Positions 40,101 through 52,100 of a stretch of DNA of 64,000 bases are shown one piece after another. Under the pieces are notes generated by a model. The model did no database searches, had not been told where the DNA came from, and saw nothing but the letters and a program-made list of their open reading frames with translations. Numbering within the stretch: the first letter of the stretch is position 1; every line of letters begins with the position of its first letter. Source of the DNA: Flabesymbios commensalis (lineage: Eukaryota; Annelida; Polychaeta; Terebellida; Flabelligeridae); contig OZ024903.1 of NCBI GenBank assembly GCA_964017125.1, positions 111,711,255 through 111,775,254 of the forward strand, read 5' to 3'. Position numbers and translations under genes: made by a program.

Positions 40101-43100
40101 CAAATTAGGGAATTTAAGAATCTCAAGAAATTATTATTATAATAGCACTACCTGTCATCGAAATGCATAATTCACGAATTCTAGAATTCATGTGAAGCTC
40201 CAAAATCATAAAATTCTTGAAAATCTAAACACGCAAAAAATAACAGATCTACAGTATATCAAAAGAAAGAATCATTCCGGTGATGTGTACCGCTTTTTAT
40301 GAAATTACACTTTAAAAATAAAATGGCCCAATCACTTTTTATGAAATTACACTTTAAAAAAAAAGCCCCATGAAGCAAATAAGTATTTACTGTGTCCCAA
40401 TTCGGTTAAAAAAAAACATTTATTACCTTTTGGTGGAAGATATTTATTGTTGATATCTGCGGTTCTCCTGAGAATAAATAGTGCAGTGAGTCGACTGAGT
40501 TCCTTTTAGTGCAGCGGCCAGGAGGGTGAAAAAAAAGTGAACCCCTCCCCACGGTAGAACAAAGCAAAACCATATTTTTTTATTCAGTGATATGTCGGGG
40601 GTACAAAATGGATGGTTGTGAAAAAAATATTTGAGGCGTTGCCATGGTTACGGCTTTATTCCAACACAGTCTCTTTTGCGACATTGACGCCATTTTGCGC
40701 ACATATTTTCCAAGGCTATGAATGAAGCTGAAGTGATAAAAGACATGTAAGTGGCATTAGCGATTTGGGACGAGCTAAATATGTAGCAGTTATGATCATT
40801 AATACATTTCTTCATTGAAAAATATATTTTACTTAAGCATGATTATATTTTATTACGCTCTTATTTCGCATCCTGTGTGGAATATCCAGTGTTTTTGTTT
40901 AAAAGTTATATCTTATATCTGGTGGAAATTGAAGAATATGCTGACCAATATTTAGAAAATAGGTTAAATAATACTGAGTTAAATATCACAATGTACATTG
41001 CCGTATATCACTTGATTGAATACCTGACAAAAGGTAGTTAAAATATAATTTTAATTTTCAAGGTCGTCCAAGGTTAAATAACAAAATGACTGCATCCGGA
41101 ATCAGTGAAATATTATAAATTTCAGCGTTCTGAAATCGTACGACCAGATTGTTATGGAGTATATCTTTCTGATTAGTGCAATTTGGACCTTATCTTTAAT
41201 AGAACTATTTCCAATGTCGTACAAATATCACAGAAAACGACCTCCCATTTCTAAAATTAATTGGATTATTCAAGGTCATCTTCAAGGTCAAAAGGTCAAT
41301 TTTAGGGTCAAGTGAGTGAAAATATCATTTTTGAACAAATAAAGCTGGGAGCATGTGTAATACCTCTTTTTCGTGTGATTTCGAGTGGAAAAATCTATTT
41401 ATGCCCTTATTTTTGTGATTTAAGGTCATCTTCAAGGTCATCTGCGAGGGCAATTTCAATTCAAGGTCATGAAAATGTCAATTCCGAGGTCAAAAATGTA
41501 AAAGTATCATTTTTAACAAAAACAAATAGCAAAAGACGTGTAGTACGTCGTTTTGATATCATCTTGACTGAATAATCTACTTCTGCTACTATTTTGCTGA
41601 TTAAAGAGGTCTTTTTCAAAAGGTCAATGTGTCAATTTCTAGGTCGGGTAATCGAAAATATGATTTTTAACAAATAGATCTAGGTACAAGTCATACATCT
41701 TGATGTGATCATCTACGTCAAATGGACAATTCCAAGGCAAAATATGATTTTAACGGACAATACAGTGCATAATAAACTTCCGCTTCGAAAATTAGTAAAT
41801 AATTAAAAATAATTATTTCCTTTTTCGAAATAAAACGAAATTGCTTTATCTTCTTTTTTTCTTCGGAATAGGAAAAACGAACAAAACTGTTTTTGCTTTA
41901 AAGAAAATAATTTTCGTTTTTGATAACGAAAATAAAAATAATTCTTCAATATTCTTTTCTGACAAAATAATTTTCGTTGTTGGTAACATAAAGTAGAAAA
42001 ATGAGAACACAACCGGAAGATACAAATATGCAGCGACCGCAAACGACTGCCAACGGTCACTTAGTCACACATATCCACCTCATCTTATCCTAGAAAATTC
42101 GTTAAAATGACAATTCGTGCAACTAAGAATTCTCGAAAAAGAAAAATAAATAATTATTTTTAAATATTTTTTACGAATTTTCTTTTCACGAAAAAATACG
42201 ACAATTCTTCACAAATTTTGGAGGAAGTCTATTATGCACTGTGATGTATTTGCAACAAATTGGAACACACATAATACATTGTTTTGGTGTGATTTTGACT
42301 GGATAATCAAATTTTGGCAGAGTTTTTTTATTTAACATCATCGAAGTGAAATTGTGAGGCAACGGAAAAGCATTATAGGTCGATGGGGAGGCATTAAAAG
42401 GTGAAACTAAGGCATTAAGGGACAATGGGGGCGTTGGAGCGCGGCGCCGAGGCGTTAAGGGGCAAAGAAGAGGCGTTAATGTGCGACCGGATGCATTAAA
42501 AGGTGGTGGGAAGGCATTAAAGGGCTATGGAACGGAGATACACGTCGACCAGGAAGCGTGAAATAATAATGGTGGTGTGGTAACGGTCTATGGAGAGGCG
42601 TTAAAGGGTGATGCGTGGAGGTCTAAAGGCGAGGAGAAGGTGTTAAAGACGAAGGAGTGTCGCTAAAGGGCGGGCCACCAAGGGGCTATGACAGGATAAC
42701 CAAAGCTATGGGGAAAGCTTTTGACCCAGTCTTAGTTTTAAGGGGAACAAAAAATGTATTGAATTTGTGGAGCATAAATATTTTGAGCATTTCTACCAAA
42801 CAAGTAAGTCAGTAAGATATGCAGGCTGGTTTTCTCTTGGGGCTCGGGCGGGGGCCCTAGGGTAGTGGTTAGCACCGCTGCCTTTCACGCCAGAGTTCGA
42901 GGTTCGGTTCCCGGTCTCGGCGTTTTGAAAGAAACAAAAATGTTTCTTCCCCATCCACGTGTGAAAATCAGTATTGTGGGGAGCTTCTGTGACCGAGTGG
43001 TAGCGTGCTCGGCCTCAGACCGCCAGGGCTCGAATTTCGAATCCTGTGTCTGGAGGACAGTGTCATCTCAATCATCTCACCATCATCAGGAGGTTCTCCT

Positions 43101-46100
43101 GGCCTGGTTTAGCCTATATGTGCACAAAGGTGGCCTGAAGCCCGATTCATTTCATTTCTCTTGGGGTTCAGAACATTATAATGCATATTTTAAAATGAAT
43201 GCGAAATTTGACAGGACGCCAGTGTAATTGTTTTAGAAAAGGAAGAGAAAGATTAAAACGTGATGCTCTGGTTACCACTCTAGCAAGGCAGTTCTGCACA
43301 CTAGCAATGTCCTTTTCTGAAATGTTGTGAAAAAGCGATTTTCAAATAATCTAATTTGCTACTAACCAGTGCTCTCTGGATGATGCAGATAAATTTGTGC
43401 CTTGACCTAGAATTCAGCATGAGAAATTAGTTCAGGATTTTTCTCGCTGAAGTTTGGACCCAATGAGAAGCCAGTGTTGAGCTACAGCTTGGATCCTGCC
43501 ATCCAAGCCGATACACACATTAAACAATGTTGTGACTTCTCTTAGAGATTCCTTAGAGGATAGGGACATGTAAATTTGGATATCATCGACATAAGGGTGG
43601 TGGTTTATATCTAAACTGGAGATTATAGCGCTGGGTGGTGTGGTGTATAAGGCAAAATGTGGTCCCACTGCAGAGCCCTGTGAAACTATATAATATTATG
43701 AGAGTGTAACTTTAATCTGTCAGAGTGTCTGCAATTGTTATCCCCCGCCCGACGAAGTTAGGGCGGGGTAATAACGTCACCTCTGATGTCCGGCCGCCGT
43801 CTGTCTGCATTTCGTTTCGAATTCAGGAGCAGATCACCGAAATCCATGGGGGTATTTTTTTTCATATTGCACACACACATCCCTTAGGGGGCATACGAGC
43901 GCCTTTTGGGGTATATGAACTTTGACCTACTTAAATAGCCGACCATCAGCCATAATTAACTGCAATATGCTTGATATCTGACAGCTATCATTCCCGGAGC
44001 AACTCTGGGAAACCTGTGATATTGCACACACACATCCCTTACCGTGTGTAGATGTGCTATTTGGGGTTTAAAAACTTAAATACTTAAATAGCCAACCATG
44101 TAGTCCTTCAGCTGATGGGTTGGATTTGACCATGAAAGGTACCCTCAATGTTATGTTTGATTATTGTTATATACCCATTGGCACATATTTTAATCTTGGT
44201 GCCCAAGCGGGGTTCCTGTCAAATTTCGAGAAATCGCCTTATTTGTGTTTTTGGCCTTTGCGACTTGAGTAAAATCACATATTCTAGGTTTAATTGGGCC
44301 AGAAATTGTCAAATCATTCATATGAGGTACCAAAATGACCGGGGCAACGTGATAATCATTTGGTGTATCACAAGGTTGCACCAAGGGAGTGTATGTCTCA
44401 CAATTTGGGAAAATGTTGACTTTCGGGCCCAATTTCAATTTCGTTTTTCATTTTACTAAGTCACTAATTATTTTTTTCACAAAAAACTATGAGACCTAAC
44501 ACCAAGCAAAATAATTATAAAGCTGAACCCATTATTCTAGCTTGATTTGGAACAAATTTGAATCTTCAAACCTATCTGTTTTTTTATCACAGTCATCATG
44601 AGAGTGACCCCACCCCCTTAAATCCTTAAAACTACTCGATAACGGTATTTTACTGATTTGATAGGATATAACATACCTTTATGCATATATATGTTACAAT
44701 TCATGTGTTTGAGTGTTATGCTATGTGTACGGCCGTGTTGATATTTGGGTTAGATAATGAGAAGCAAAATGTATTCAAATTTTGTGTTTTATAACCTGAA
44801 TTTACATCAAAACGCTGGTAAAAAATTTGTTCGTATCACTAGGGCCTACATCAGTAATTATAATAACACCTTTAACTACATTACTACGTGTGCTAGTGCA
44901 GCAGTATTTTTTACAATCGCATTCACAATATCTTTTAAAACTACTAATACTATGTGTGGAACTGTTTCATCCAAACATTTGCAGAACTTGGAGCAACTGA
45001 TAGATAGTTTCCTACAATTACACCATTTGGTAGCACATTGCAACTGTTGGCAGTTGCACACTGCGGTCATGTCCTTGGGAAGTTGAGTGATTTTACTTGA
45101 CGGCAAAAGCAGGTCATCTTCCATTATTTATCCAAAATCAGTAGGGTCCAGGTTGGCTTTAACATCATCAGGAATTGAGCATGTTTAATAACTGATATAA
45201 ATAAAAGCTACTAAAATATGGCTAGTATAGCACCTTATGAGAGTGATAGGGAGTGGAGGGTGGTTTGTTTGGTGTGATGGTATAGCCATGATCTCAGTTT
45301 ATGTCAGTTATAGCTGTTGTGTTTTTTGAAGATTTGACACAAGTAAGATTCAGCATTTTGAGCCTGTGCTTTGAAATCAAACATCGGGATCACGGATCCG
45401 AAACCCTTCTGATACACAACAGGCCCGGGGTTAGCTTTGAGGGCAGCTGATTTTGTACCGGCTTTACTGCTATTATCACAGCCAGTCAGAGCATGCACAG
45501 CTGATATTACTTTGCAGAAATCAGCACCCAACTTTCTGATTTGCTCTGTAGCTTTTTCTTGAGTTAAAATATAATGTAGTTCGGTACTAAGGCCTATTGG
45601 TTGATAAAAAATGGGTTCTCATGTCGTTTGATGAATATTATCATCTTTTGAACGCATTCTTCATCTGCTTTGTTTTACTAGGGGTTATCTCGTGATGTAA
45701 TCCCAGATCGTGGTTTTGCATATCTCGGTTACTAACACCTAGCATGTCATGGTCTATCGTCTCCCACTCTGTAACAAATTTAGCTTCTTGTGTCTTTCTA
45801 ATGACCGCGATTCATCTTTGATCTTTGAATATTTTGCTTTAAAGCTAAATCTAAGCCCACTGCATTGAATTCAGCGATTGCAAGAAAAAGCTTCAGATCA
45901 ACTCAGAAACCAAAAAAAATTAAGATCTTCGACAGGATCTCCCGAGCAAACTTCAAGACTATGAAGTACCAGCATAGAACAAACCATTTCAAGAAGTCCA
46001 CAACAAAGACGTCCATCAGGAAAGAGTGTGGTGCAATTTAGTAAATGGTAGACATGGTAAAGTCAAGAGGAAACACAATGGTGGAGCTGCTAGCATATGA

Positions 46101-49100
46101 TATAACGGGGAATATAGTCGACTGTTTGGTAAAGACAGGGTATTGCAAAAATCTACTAAGAGTGAGCTAGTGCATGAACTGGAGAAACATCTCTCCTCTG
46201 AACACTACACAGGGCCCCTTTCTTCTTGGCAGATGACCTCCACAAACCTAGTTGACGTTATATGGTCCATATGAATTGGGCCAGCTTAAAAGACATCATA
46301 TCAACTTTTGGCGAATTATTTGAAAGGACATTGGACATTTTGCTTCAGGTTAACCGAAGAGACTATGATTGTATTTGATTCCCCTAAAGATGGCTCCATA
46401 ACAGACTCAATGAAATAATGCGCAGAACAGATGTAGAGACACCCCTATTGGGCTAGAGGAAGTAAAAAAATCACACGCCACTACCTATAGACATGGAGTA
46501 CTTCTGACCACTAAACGAAATCAAAGCAAAACTACAAGTACTCATGCATGTATAAGACATTGGAAACCACACTGAGATCGTTCTTAGTAGCATTCAAGAT
46601 AATAGAGTGGCAACGAAAGTGATAGACAAAATTGTACGAAATGTGCATGAACTCAACTCACCTTATGAAGAGGCTGACACGAGCCTTGTCTTGCAAGCTG
46701 CGGAAGCTGGCGCCAAACGACTAGTTGTACTTTCTGCGGACACTGATGTTCTGGTACCTCTGCTGTACTATTGGAGGGAGCTTAAGAGAAAAGATCTCAA
46801 TGAGCTATGGTTTTAGGCTATATGACGTTACATCCCAATCCATAAATTAGCATTAAAGTTGGCTGCTGATAAAAAAAAATCTGCAAAGTAATACCAGCTG
46901 TGCATGCTCTGACTGGCTGTGATAATAGCAGCAAAGCTGGTACAAAAACAGCTGCCCTTACAGCCAACCCTGTTGTGTATCTGAAGGGTTTCGGATCCTT
47001 GATCCCGATGTTTGAGCACAGGCTAAAAATGCTGAATCTTACTTGTGTCAAGTCTTCAAAAAACAAACATTTATAACTGACATAAACAAACTGAGATCAT
47101 GGCTATACCATCACACCAACCATGCCACCTTCCACTCCTTACCCCGCTCAAAAAGTGTTCCACTAGCTCATATTTTTAGAAGCTTTTATATCAGTTATCA
47201 AATGTGCTCAATTCTTGGTGATGTTAAGGCCAAACTGGACCCTACTGTTTTTTTATATAAAATGGAAGATGACCTGCTTTTGCCGTCAAATAAAATCACT
47301 CAACTTCCAGAGAACTTGACCGCAGTGTGCAACAGTTGCACTGTGCTACCAAATTGTGTAATTTTAGGAAACCATCTATCAGTTGCTCCAAGTTCTGCAA
47401 ATGTAAGGATGAAACAGTTGAATATGAGCCTGTTGAATGCAAAAATCCATACACACGATATTGGTAGTTTTAAAAGGTATTGGGAATGCGATTGTAACAA
47501 TTACTGCTGCACTACCACTTGTAGTAATGTAGTTAAATGTATTGGGAATGCGGTTGTAAAAGTTACTGCTGCACCAGAACACAGAGTAATGTAGCTAAAT
47601 GTATTGGAGATGCGGTTGTAAAACATACTGCTGCACCAGCACACATAGTAATGTAGTTAAAGGCATGGTGAATGAGGTTATGATAATAAATGCTGCACTA
47701 GCGCACATAGAAATGTAGTTAAAGGTATTATTATAAGTACTGATGTAGTAATATCTGTTGAATGTTTTACCAACGCATTGATGTAAATTCTGGTTCATAA
47801 AGCACCAAATGTGAATATATGTTGCTCCTCATTATCTAACCCAAAAATCAACACAGCCAAAGATATAGCATAATAACTAAACACATGAATTGTAACATAT
47901 AAATGCATAAAAGTATGTTATATCATATCAAATAAGTAAAATACCGTTATCGAGTAGTTTTACTGATTTAAGGGGGGTGGGGTCACTCATATGATGACTG
48001 TGCAAAAACAGATAGGTTAGAAGACTCAGATTTGTTCCAAATAAAGCTAGAATAATAGGTTCAGTTTTATAATTATTTTGCTTGGTGTTAGGTCTCATAT
48101 TTTGTTGTAGAAAAAAATAATAAGTGACTTAGTAAAATGAAAAACGAAGTTAAAATTGGGCCCGAAATTCAACATTTTCCCAAATTGTGAGGCCTACACT
48201 CCCTCATTGCAACCTTATGATACACCAAAATGATCATCACGTTGCCCCGGTCATTTTGGAACCTCATATGAATGATTTGGGACATTCTGGTCTACTTAAA
48301 ACCTGGAATATGTGCTTTTACCTGAGTCGCGAGCGCCAAAAACACAAATAAGGTGATTTCTCGAGATTTGACAGGAAGCCGGCTTGGGCACCAAGCTTAA
48401 AATATGTGCCAAGGCGTATATAACAATAATCAAACATAACATCGAGGGTACCTTTCATGGTCAAATCTAACCCATCAGCTGGTGGATTAATGAGCCAAAA
48501 TTACCTTTCATATGCCTGATGTCCTGCAAATCGTGCCAGATAGCCAGACCATTACTATAAAACCAAATATGCGTTTTCAGATAGGGATATGCACTGAAAA
48601 AGTTCAACTCGATCAAATTTAAATGGCCGACCATCGGCCATAATATTAGCTTTAATATGCTTGATATCTTGCAAATCATGCCAGTTAGCTAAATCATTAC
48701 TACAATAGAAAATGTGCGGTTTCAGGTAGGTTATGCCCTGACAATTTTTAATTCGATCAAATTCAAAATGGCCGATTCTCGGCCATAATTAGCACGAAAT
48801 GTGGCAAACCCAGACATTAAGTAGGAAACAAAATGATTGTGTGGTTTCAGGTAGAGATATGCCCTGAAAAATCTCGATCAAGTTTAAAATGATCGACTTG
48901 AGGCCGTTATTGACCTTAATATGGGTAATATCGGGAAAACTGTGCCAGACAGCTAGACCATTACTGTAAAACCAAAATGTGTGGTTTCATGGAGTGAAAA
49001 GCCCTCAAAAATGTCAACTTTATCTAATTCAAAAATGGCTGACTTGTGATCATCATTGACTTTAATATCTGTAATATGCATGGCATACTGTGCTAAATAG

Positions 49101-52100
49101 ATTGACCATTACTGTAAAACAGAATGTGAGAGTTCAGTGAAGGATGTACCCTTAGAAATGTCTAACACGCGGGTGGGTGGGACAGGGAATAATGATGGCC
49201 GACTGGCCTCTTGGTACCGATTGCTGCCTATTTTTCAAATAAGAAGAAAACCAAATTTGAGTCTGAGCAGACATTCTATATAATACCAATCTGAGAGTCG
49301 ATTTGTTGATGTAGTATGGTTAACGTTGACGAAAGCAGTGCCGATTCTGTAGAATGATGTTTCGTGTAGGCTGATTGTAGTGGATTCAGGTTTGGTTATT
49401 TTTTAAATAAACTTGTAAACGAATGGCTAATAACTTTATCTAAGATTTTGGAACTAAAACTCGCGTTGGATACATGCCTGTAATTTTTCAGTTCGTTTTT
49501 AGAAATATATGTTTTTAACTGATGGTCCTATATATACGCATCTTCCCACTGCAAGGCTCCACTTCTCCCGAGGCCTTGGAAGATGTATATACCCAGTCAT
49601 TAGTATGTCGAGACAATTTTTAGCACGCTTGTAGGAATCGGGTCCAGATCACACGATGTTGGCGATGAGCCCAAGAAAGCTTTTCTTTTTCATCTTCTGT
49701 CGCTCGTTCAAAAACTTTCATTTTTAATTTAATTTCAGTTTTTTTGCACTGATGGAATATACGGTACCTTATCTGAACATTGGGAACGAGCAGTTTTAAT
49801 TCTATCTACAAAGTATTTCGAGAAATTTTTCACAAAGTGATTTTACTGCTGTGAATTCTGACAGAGCAGGTGGTAGAATTCTACGCAGAATATTATTTAT
49901 TATAGAGTTCCATAGGCGACTTGGATTGTCGGAATTGTCTGAAATATCATCAACTAAAAATTCAATTTTGCATTAGTCATTATTCTTTACATAGGTTTTA
50001 CTGACCGCACTATAACTTTTTTTCTTCGCCCTTTAACGCCTCCTCATTGCCCTTTAATATGCTTCCTCGCTGCCCTTTAATGCCTACTCATTGTCTTTTA
50101 GCACCTTCTGATTGCCCTTTAACAACTCCTTATTGATCATTAAAGCTTTTTCTTCGCTCTTCAACACCACTCCATTGCCCCTTAACGCCTTCTCGTCGCC
50201 TGATCATTTCACCTTAAGCATGCTTAATCATTTAAAACTAACAGAATTAGATTATCCAGTCAAAAGCATACTCAAACGAGGTATTATATAACGTGCTCCA
50301 ATATGTAGCTCATATATGTTACAAAAGAATTTTCTATTTAAAAAGAAAATGATTTCACAATCAAAATCTCCTAGCTTTATGTGTTAAAAATCATATTTTT
50401 CTTTACTTGAAATTGATTTTTTGACCTTGAAGATGACATTTAGTCATCAAAACAGTACCAGAATAGGTTATTCAGTCAACATTACACACAAAGGATCTGG
50501 GAATTGACCTTTCGACATTGAATATGACTTTGAATGACCATAATAATACCATAAATGGATTTTCAAAATCCTATGGAAAAGAGGTATTGGGCCTAGGCCT
50601 ACACATGTTCCTTGTTTCACTTTAAAATTTACCTTTTGACCTTGAAGAGTCATGAAAATAATATCAGAAATGGATTGCCCAGTCAAAATCACACGGGAAT
50701 GAGGTATTACAGTTGTTCCTAGCTTCATTTGTTGAAAACTCATATTTGACCTTGCAATTGACATTACATTGACAAAAATGCCTGGCAAACTGTTGGCTTT
50801 GTGTACTTGACGCAGACGCTCACGCAGACGCACACTCGGACGCACGATCAGACGCACAAGAACGTTCCCATGTTCCGCAGTTCCCACGTTCAGATAACCA
50901 TGATAAAGTTCCTCAGTTGGTTTGCCAGGCCACCATATTTAGTTGAACCTTACAATTCATGAAGTATGTTTTTTGCTCCAGACGTATAATTGATAGGTCT
51001 AGATTGTAAAACCACCTGGTGCAATTTGTTCACCATTGAGCATTTATTTTTATTTTTCCGACTTGGTGGCCATTGCTGAATATTTTGTTTTCGCTCATAA
51101 CAGTTTGTTCCGGCTTCAAGCTCCAAAATTCTGAAAAAAATGTCCCCCAAGATTATACACACGTTTTGTGTTTCTGGGCACTGCCGCTGATGGCAGCCAA
51201 TATCAGAATATTCTGTGAAACGCAGTGACGTCACTCGGTGAAAACAAGATTATATAACACCCCCCCCCCATACTTCATTCTGTGAAACGCAGTGACGTTA
51301 CTCGGTGAAAATAAAGTTATATAAGACCCCTCCCCCATACTTCATTGTATTAGACAGCTCGGTGAAAACAAAGGAGGTCAAGGTCATTGAGTTTCACAGA
51401 ATATAGGTCTAGGCCTAACTATATAGCATGCTAAATATCGGCTATTGATCACTCTAATAAGTTACGTTAAAGTTAAGGTGATAAACATGATAAAGGAGAT
51501 AGAAACTCATACTCGATCAAACCGATGTTGTTGTCACGAATCCCTCATTGCGCAAAACATTCATCCTATGTTGACTCAATGTTGGTCCACCGTCCGCGAT
51601 GCGATGCTGGCATATAGGCTACTGAATCAGAATAAAGTAAACTCATGCTTGCATATATGTTTGTTGTTTGTTGGTCCAGTTTCGTAGTCGGTGGCTCAAG
51701 TTAAAAAAAAAACATTTTGTCAAAATAAAAATGGAACCAACAGGAAGGTCTGCTTTGCAAATGACGGATGAGAACACCCGTCCTTTCCGTCAAAGATCGA
51801 CATTGTATTCAAACAACGAGAGTCATTTGTTATAGGCCTATTACCGCCTTGCCATAAATGATATAATGACCCCCCCCCCCTTTCGCGAGGCCCGATTCTA
51901 ACCTCACCAGATTGTTTTATGCGTCTGAGTCTGTGTGTGCGCCTGCGTGTGCATCTGCGTTGAGTACACAAAGCAAAATTTTCAAGCCGAGACTCATGGG
52001 ATTTTAATTGAGCATAAAAACATCAAAAACATTGTATATGTATCAAAACAAGGTTAGGTCATTTTTATAAAAGCCCTCGAGCTCGGATTACTTTGCTTGA

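Noticed and set aside
42850-42925. Functional tRNA-Glu gene
   Set aside because: Acceptor stem does not pair and a second tRNA-like unit follows; SINE head fits better.
51268-51276. Homopolymer C-runs (also 51870-51880 and 57286-57302) as functional signals
   Set aside because: Likely slippage tracts or ends of repeats, prone to sequencing error; no associated feature.
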